Assembly (NCBI GenBank): GCA_947501695.1
Contig: CANMWO010000002.1
Span: 62,001 to 126,000 of the forward strand
Length of the DNA stretch: 64,000 bases
From: an uncultured Sphingomonadaceae bacterium
GTDB taxonomy: Bacteria > Pseudomonadota > Alphaproteobacteria > Sphingomonadales > Sphingomonadaceae
Direction of reading: 5' to 3'
Position 1 is the stretch's first letter, and each line of letters opens with the position of its first letter. This document shows positions 61,131 through 64,000 of this stretch, piece by piece. Position numbers and translations under genes: made by a program. The notes under the pieces were generated by a model. It had not been told where the DNA came from and ran no database searches. It worked only from the letters and a program-made list of their open reading frames with translations.

Positions 61131-61162
61131 GCCCTCTGTATTCAAAACGGAATACAGAGGGC
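61131..61162. terminator. Hairpin between the convergent decaheme and glycine-zipper genes
   Basis: GCCCTCTGTATTC (61131-61143) pairs perfectly with GAATACAGAGGGC (61150-61162) around AAAACG. The T tracts on either side are weak (TTAGCTTT on plus, CCTTTCATT on minus). Its place between convergent genes supports a bidirectional transcript end. Confidence 0.75.
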
Positions 61163-61190
61163 TTAGCTTTAATATCTATATGGCGTCGCC

Positions 61191-61595
61191 TTAGCAGTTG
61201 CCATCAATCGCGCGGCCAGCCAGTGCTCCAACGGCACCACCGATGATCGTACCTTCGGTCTTGTCACCGCGGCCAGCGACTTCGTTACCAAGCAGTCCGC
61301 CTGCAATCGCACCAATAATGGTTCCGCCTGTACCGCGGTCACAGCCACGACGACGATCGTTACGATAGCGACGCTTTTCACGGTAATAGCGACGGTCCCG
61401 GCGATCATTATAACGATCACCCCGGTAATAATCGCCGCGACGATAGCGACGACGGTCATCGTCATCAATCTGCTGATAATAACCGCCATTATATCCTTGA
61501 TAATATCCGCCGCGCGCTTCAGCAGGCGTTGCGAATGCCATCGCCGAAATAGCAGCGGTGGTTATGGCGAGTGTTCCTAAAACCTTGTTGATCAT
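61191..61595 (-). CDS. Glycine-zipper (17 kDa antigen-like) envelope protein
   Basis: A 134-residue exported protein. The signal peptide ends at TPAEA. The next segment is very rich in Tyr, Arg and Asp (YYQGYNGGYYQ, then repeated DRR/YR units). The C-terminal half carries the glycine-zipper motif GGTIIGAIAGGLLGNEVAGRG and GGAVGALAGRAID, typical of the rickettsial 17 kDa surface antigen family. Such proteins are thought to sit in or near the outer membrane. A Cys pair (in RRGCDRG and the final DGNC) may form a disulfide. There is no lipobox. Function is unknown. Confidence 0.82.
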   Translation of the reverse strand: MINKVLGTLAITTAAISAMAFATPAEARGGYYQGYNGGYYQQIDDDDRRRYRRGDYYRGDRYNDRRDRRYYREKRRYRNDRRRGCDRGTGGTIIGAIAGGLLGNEVAGRGDKTEGTIIGGAVGALAGRAIDGNC

Positions 61596-61858
61596 TGCTT
61601 CTACTCCAAAAGGATCTGTCGCGATCCGACTCGTTTAATGCCCGACAAGAATCGTTTTAGGCGTCACCGCTTTTCCTTTTGCTGAATGTTGATTTTATCT
61701 GAGGTTCATATTCAAAGCACTTTTTATGAATAATTTGAAAGTTTCGTATATTTTCTAATACTTTAAGCAGACAGCCGCCAGGCTCCTACTCTTTTAAGTG
61801 ATTGCCGCGCCTTCCTGCCATCGATAGCTCTGGGTCAAACATAAATCGGGAGAAGATC

Positions 61859-62635
61859 ATGCAACTTGAAGGTAAAACAGCAGCCATCACAGGCGGCACA
61901 GCAGGCATAGGACGCGCAATTGCAGAAACCTTTCTGGCTCAGGGCGCTAATGTCGCACTAATGGCGCGCAATCCCGAAAAAGGAGCCAAAGTGCTCGACG
62001 AACTGGGCGTTGGTGACCGCGCTATCTTTATCGCTGGCGATGTTATGCAGCAGGGTTCGGTTGAAGGCTTTATTGACCAGACAGTTGAGAAATATGGGAC
62101 GGTAGATATACTCGTCAACAATGCTGGCGGCGCTGGCGCGCTCGCTCCGCTAGTTGACCTGACCGACGAGGCTTTTGACGAGGCAATGAAATGGAATATC
62201 TACTCGACATTCTGGGCGACACGCCGGGCATTGAAACCGATGATTGCCCAGCAATCAGGGCGCGTCATCAATATCAGCTCGACAGAGGGCAAGATGGGCA
62301 AGCCAACCTTCGCTCCCTATACGATCGCCAAACATGGTATCAACGGCATGACCAAGGCCGTCGCGCAGGAAGTAGGGACAATGGGCATTACGGTCAATTC
62401 CATCTGCCCCGGCTTGGTACTCACCGACCTCATACTCGACAATGGCCCCACCACCGCCAAAGGTCTTGGTATGACCTTCGAGGAGATGATCGATATGTTC
62501 GCACAGGAAAGCGCCCTCAAGCGTCCCAATACCGTCGAAGAAATAGCGGCCATGGCTTTGCTTTTGGCGTCTGATGCCGGTGCAGGTATTACCGGCGCGA
62601 TGCTCAGCGTTGACGGGGGTACAGCACAATATTAA
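61859..62635 (+). CDS. Short-chain dehydrogenase/reductase (SDR)
   Basis: The ATG at 61859 is preceded by GGGAGAAG and begins directly with the cofactor fold, giving 258 residues; 19 upstream in-frame residues are not part of the domain. The cofactor motif is TGGTAGIGRAIAE, followed by NNAGGAGA. The catalytic Ser is in INISSTEGK and the YxxxK pair is YTIAKHG. The PG motif is in SICPGLVLTD, and the C-terminus ends in GAMLSVDGGTAQY. It is a classical SDR, similar in pattern to 3-oxoacyl-ACP reductases, but the substrate is not clear. It stands between a divergent glycine-zipper gene and a small membrane protein gene. Confidence 0.9.
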   Translation: MQLEGKTAAITGGTAGIGRAIAETFLAQGANVALMARNPEKGAKVLDELGVGDRAIFIAGDVMQQGSVEGFIDQTVEKYGTVDILVNNAGGAGALAPLVDLTDEAFDEAMKWNIYSTFWATRRALKPMIAQQSGRVINISSTEGKMGKPTFAPYTIAKHGINGMTKAVAQEVGTMGITVNSICPGLVLTDLILDNGPTTAKGLGMTFEEMIDMFAQESALKRPNTVEEIAAMALLLASDAGAGITGAMLSVDGGTAQY

Positions 62636-62662
62636 CAATGCGGCCATGAAAGTCCGATACGA

Positions 62663-63058
62663 ATGACTATCGGTGCGCTTGAGCTGACCATCGGAGCGAC
62701 AATATTGCTGCTGCTTGTCATATGGTGGTTATGGCCAAGTCATGATCATACGGATCTATCGGCACCACCCGCAAATTTTGTGAAAAATGATGACCTACCG
62801 GCAGGAATACCCTCGCCACATCAGGAAACTATCGAAACAACGCACCTGAAACCTGATGTCGCCCTAATCTCTAAATGCAGCATTGTCAGGGATGAGAACG
62901 ACTATAGCGAGGAGGAATTGATGATACGCGATGTGCGGGCGGCACTGCATCGCGGCAGGAAAATTGAGGCAATCAAACGGGTTCGGCAAAGCAAAAACAT
63001 CGGCCTTGCCGAAGCCCATGCCTTTGTCGAACAAATCGAACAAGCTGATCGCCACTGA
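62663..63058 (+). CDS. Membrane-anchored protein with L7/L12 C-terminal-like domain
   Basis: A 131-residue protein. One membrane helix lies near the N-terminus (about residues 8-24, TIGATILLLLVIWWLW). After a linker rich in Pro, Asp and His, the last 45 residues (DVRAALHRGRKIEAIKRVRQSKNIGLAEAHAFVEQIE) match the pattern of the ribosomal protein L7/L12 C-terminal domain, with the helix and the AIKxxR / GLxEAxxFVE signature. Similar stand-alone domains occur widely in bacteria with unknown roles. It follows the SDR by 27 bases. The ribosome binding site is weak. Confidence 0.7.
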   Translation: MTIGALELTIGATILLLLVIWWLWPSHDHTDLSAPPANFVKNDDLPAGIPSPHQETIETTHLKPDVALISKCSIVRDENDYSEEELMIRDVRAALHRGRKIEAIKRVRQSKNIGLAEAHAFVEQIEQADRH

Positions 63059-63117
63059 AATCTGTCGGTATAATTATTAGCGGCAGAGAAAATCTGCTCT
63101 CTCCTCTACATCCAATT

Positions 63118-63342
63118 TCAAGGTAACAGTTCTTCGCGTTTTCTCGCGACATCTTTCATACCTGCCCAGGAGTCAGCAGCTTTTTCAGCTGTCTTACCAG
63201 CGCCGACCTCTTCGTGGGTCGCACTAACAGGCGCTGCTGGCGGCTCTGCAGCAACACAATAGGCAGTCATCAGCACCATGGCTGACCACCACAGCGCATT
63301 ATTGCGACTGGCAAAGACGCGGGTGAGGCGAGGTCCGAACAT
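63118..63342 (-). CDS. Small hypothetical membrane protein
   Basis: A 74-residue predicted protein with a ribosome binding site (AGAGGGG) 4 bases before its ATG, which supports translation. It has one hydrophobic segment, LWWSAMVLMTAYCVAAEP (about residues 17-34), then a short Pro/Ala linker and a charged C-terminal tail (GKTAEKAADSWAGMKDVARKREELL). I do not recognise a family. It could be a signal-anchored envelope protein. It converges with the L7/L12-like gene, 59 bases away. Confidence 0.6.
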   Translation of the reverse strand: MFGPRLTRVFASRNNALWWSAMVLMTAYCVAAEPPAAPVSATHEEVGAGKTAEKAADSWAGMKDVARKREELLP

Positions 63343-63598
63343 CGCACCCCTCTATCGGACCAAAGTTAACGAACGATAGGTGATGTATTACCAAAACGGT
63401 CGATAACATAATTCCACAAACCAATAGTTAGTATTTTTTCCCATTTATCGGTTTTAAGTAAAATTCTGAAATCAACGAAACTAGATTAACTTATTGTATT
63501 ATAAAGATAATCATAAACTGGCATGAGCTATGCAAAGCTACTGACATCTTCGCAAACATAACCGCGAAGGACCAAATTAAACCAAGAAGGAATTAAAT
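63343..63598. other. AT-rich region upstream of the microprotein array
   Basis: This 256-base stretch is distinctly AT-rich compared with the flanking genes and has no coding frame of note. It separates divergent transcription and must hold the promoter of the microprotein genes. I could not pick a single -35/-10 pair with confidence. Confidence 0.5.
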
Positions 63599-63721
63599 AT
63601 GTTGAACGCAAATATCCAAAACCAAGCTCTCGCCGCTTTCGCCGCTTTTTTCTCTGCTGCTGTTTTGATCAGCGCTAGCGTTGGCCCAGCAGTACAAAAC
63701 GCATCGTCTTTCATCGCTTAA
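63599..63721 (+). CDS. Microprotein 1 of a tandem family (40 residues, hydrophobic)
   Basis: A 40-residue protein too short for usual gene finders. AAGAAGG lies 8 bases before the ATG. The core ALAAFAAFFSAAVLISASVG is a membrane helix or secretion signal, preceded by a polar start (MLNANIQNQ) and followed by a short polar tail (PAVQNASSFIA). The next two genes encode close relatives, and substitutions between copies are conservative, which is strong support for coding. It has no Cys. It could be a small inner-membrane peptide; function unknown. Confidence 0.8.
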   Translation: MLNANIQNQALAAFAAFFSAAVLISASVGPAVQNASSFIA

Positions 63722-63753
63722 TCACTCACTCAGCTTCCAAAGGAAACCTCATC

Positions 63754-63873
63754 ATGACTGCCAATGTTCAAAACCAAGTTCTCGCCGCTCTCGCAGCCCT
63801 TTTCTCCGCCGCCATCATGATCAGCGCTAGCGTTGGCCCAGCAGCACAGAATACCGCATCGCTTATAATCTGA
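63754..63873 (+). CDS. Microprotein 2 of a tandem family (39 residues, hydrophobic)
   Basis: A 39-residue paralogue of the preceding gene, 32 bases downstream, with AAAGGA 9 bases before its ATG. It shares the start block (ANVQNQ), the helix (VLAALAALFSAAIMISASVG) and the PAAQN tail. The block ISASVGPA is identical between copies 1 and 2, while the rest varies at synonymous and conservative positions. The duplication is therefore under protein-level constraint rather than recent. Confidence 0.8.
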   Translation: MTANVQNQVLAALAALFSAAIMISASVGPAAQNTASLII

Positions 63874-63908
63874 TTAGCAAACTTACCTTCAACCAAAAGG
63901 ATCTTAAG

Positions 63909-64000
63909 ATGCCCCGTAATTTCTCCACCCAAATCTCTGCAGCCATCGCCGCTTTTATCTGCTCTGCCGTATTGATTGGTGCCAGCGTAGTTCCGGCAAC
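63909..64000 (+). CDS. Microprotein 3 of a tandem family, cut by the window edge
   Basis: The first 30 codons of a third, more divergent paralogue. AAAAGG lies 8 bases before the ATG, and 35 bases separate it from copy 2. It keeps the hydrophobic core and the GASVVPA block corresponding to SASVGPA, but has a different N-terminus (MPRNFSTQ) and a Cys in the helix (FICSAVLIGASV). The frame is open at the end of the window, so the full length and any further copies are not visible. Confidence 0.75.
   Translation, partial: MPRNFSTQISAAIAAFICSAVLIGASVVPA

Noticed and set aside
1-64000. tRNA, rRNA, transposase, integrase or prophage genes
   Set aside because: I found no cloverleaf-like sequence in the intergenic regions and no protein with such motifs. 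The accessory operons are therefore not visibly bounded by mobile elements in this window.

Overview
The window reads as a chromosomal segment of an alphaproteobacterium of the order Sphingomonadales, most likely a marine Sphingorhabdus/Parasphingorhabdus-like strain. Supporting this are a PEPxxWA-CTERM protein, two TonB-dependent receptors, the bolA / J-domain / cobS / cobT neighbourhood, a very short ribonuclease E/G next to maf and infA, and moderate GC. The genus is inference. I see no tRNA or rRNA gene, insertion sequence, prophage or CRISPR array.

Layout: 1-1459 is the 3' end of a Tad (Flp pilus) locus (tadB partial, tadC). 1541-7027 runs leftward: infA, maf, ribonuclease E/G, then a tight maiA - GFA - TonB receptor - MarR group. 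7247-9808 is a large TonB receptor-like barrel with an Arg/Gly-rich insert. 9809-10213 is the only gene-free gap over 300 bases; it holds a palindrome and an imperfect tandem repeat. 10214-18692 runs leftward: a GNAT/JmjC-cupin pair, the proton pyrophosphatase hppA, and hisG-hisD-DUF1993-nusB-thiL. 18732-28073 is housekeeping: DUF2332, bolA-NUDIX-cupin, J-domain protein, cobS, a PEP-CTERM protein, a class A penicillin-binding protein, cobT and a nitroreductase.

Two large accessory operons dominate the right half. The first (28280-45307) encodes a secreted TPR-CHAT protease-like protein, a CHASE2 adenylate cyclase, an unrecognised exported protein, a TpsB-type transporter and a 3046-residue filamentous haemagglutinin-type exoprotein. 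It looks like a two-partner secretion system with its own signalling and protease components. The second (51300-61045) encodes a pentaheme cytochrome, a lipoprotein with two HbpS/GlcG-like domains, an outer-membrane barrel and a decaheme cytochrome fused to LVIVD-type repeats. It looks like an envelope electron-transfer conduit. Each operon has a GTGA-N6-TCAC (Crp/Fnr-like) site starting exactly 155 bases before its first start codon, and the first operon makes an adenylate cyclase.

Between them lie cysS, a D-2-hydroxyacid dehydrogenase, and an acetolactate synthase-like / aldehyde dehydrogenase pair. The leader of that pair shares a CTGATC/GATCAG hairpin abutting the ribosome binding site with the cytochrome operon. 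The right end (61191-64000) holds a glycine-zipper protein, an SDR, an L7/L12-C-terminal-like membrane protein, a small membrane protein, and three tandem paralogous microproteins of about 40 residues, the last cut by the window edge.
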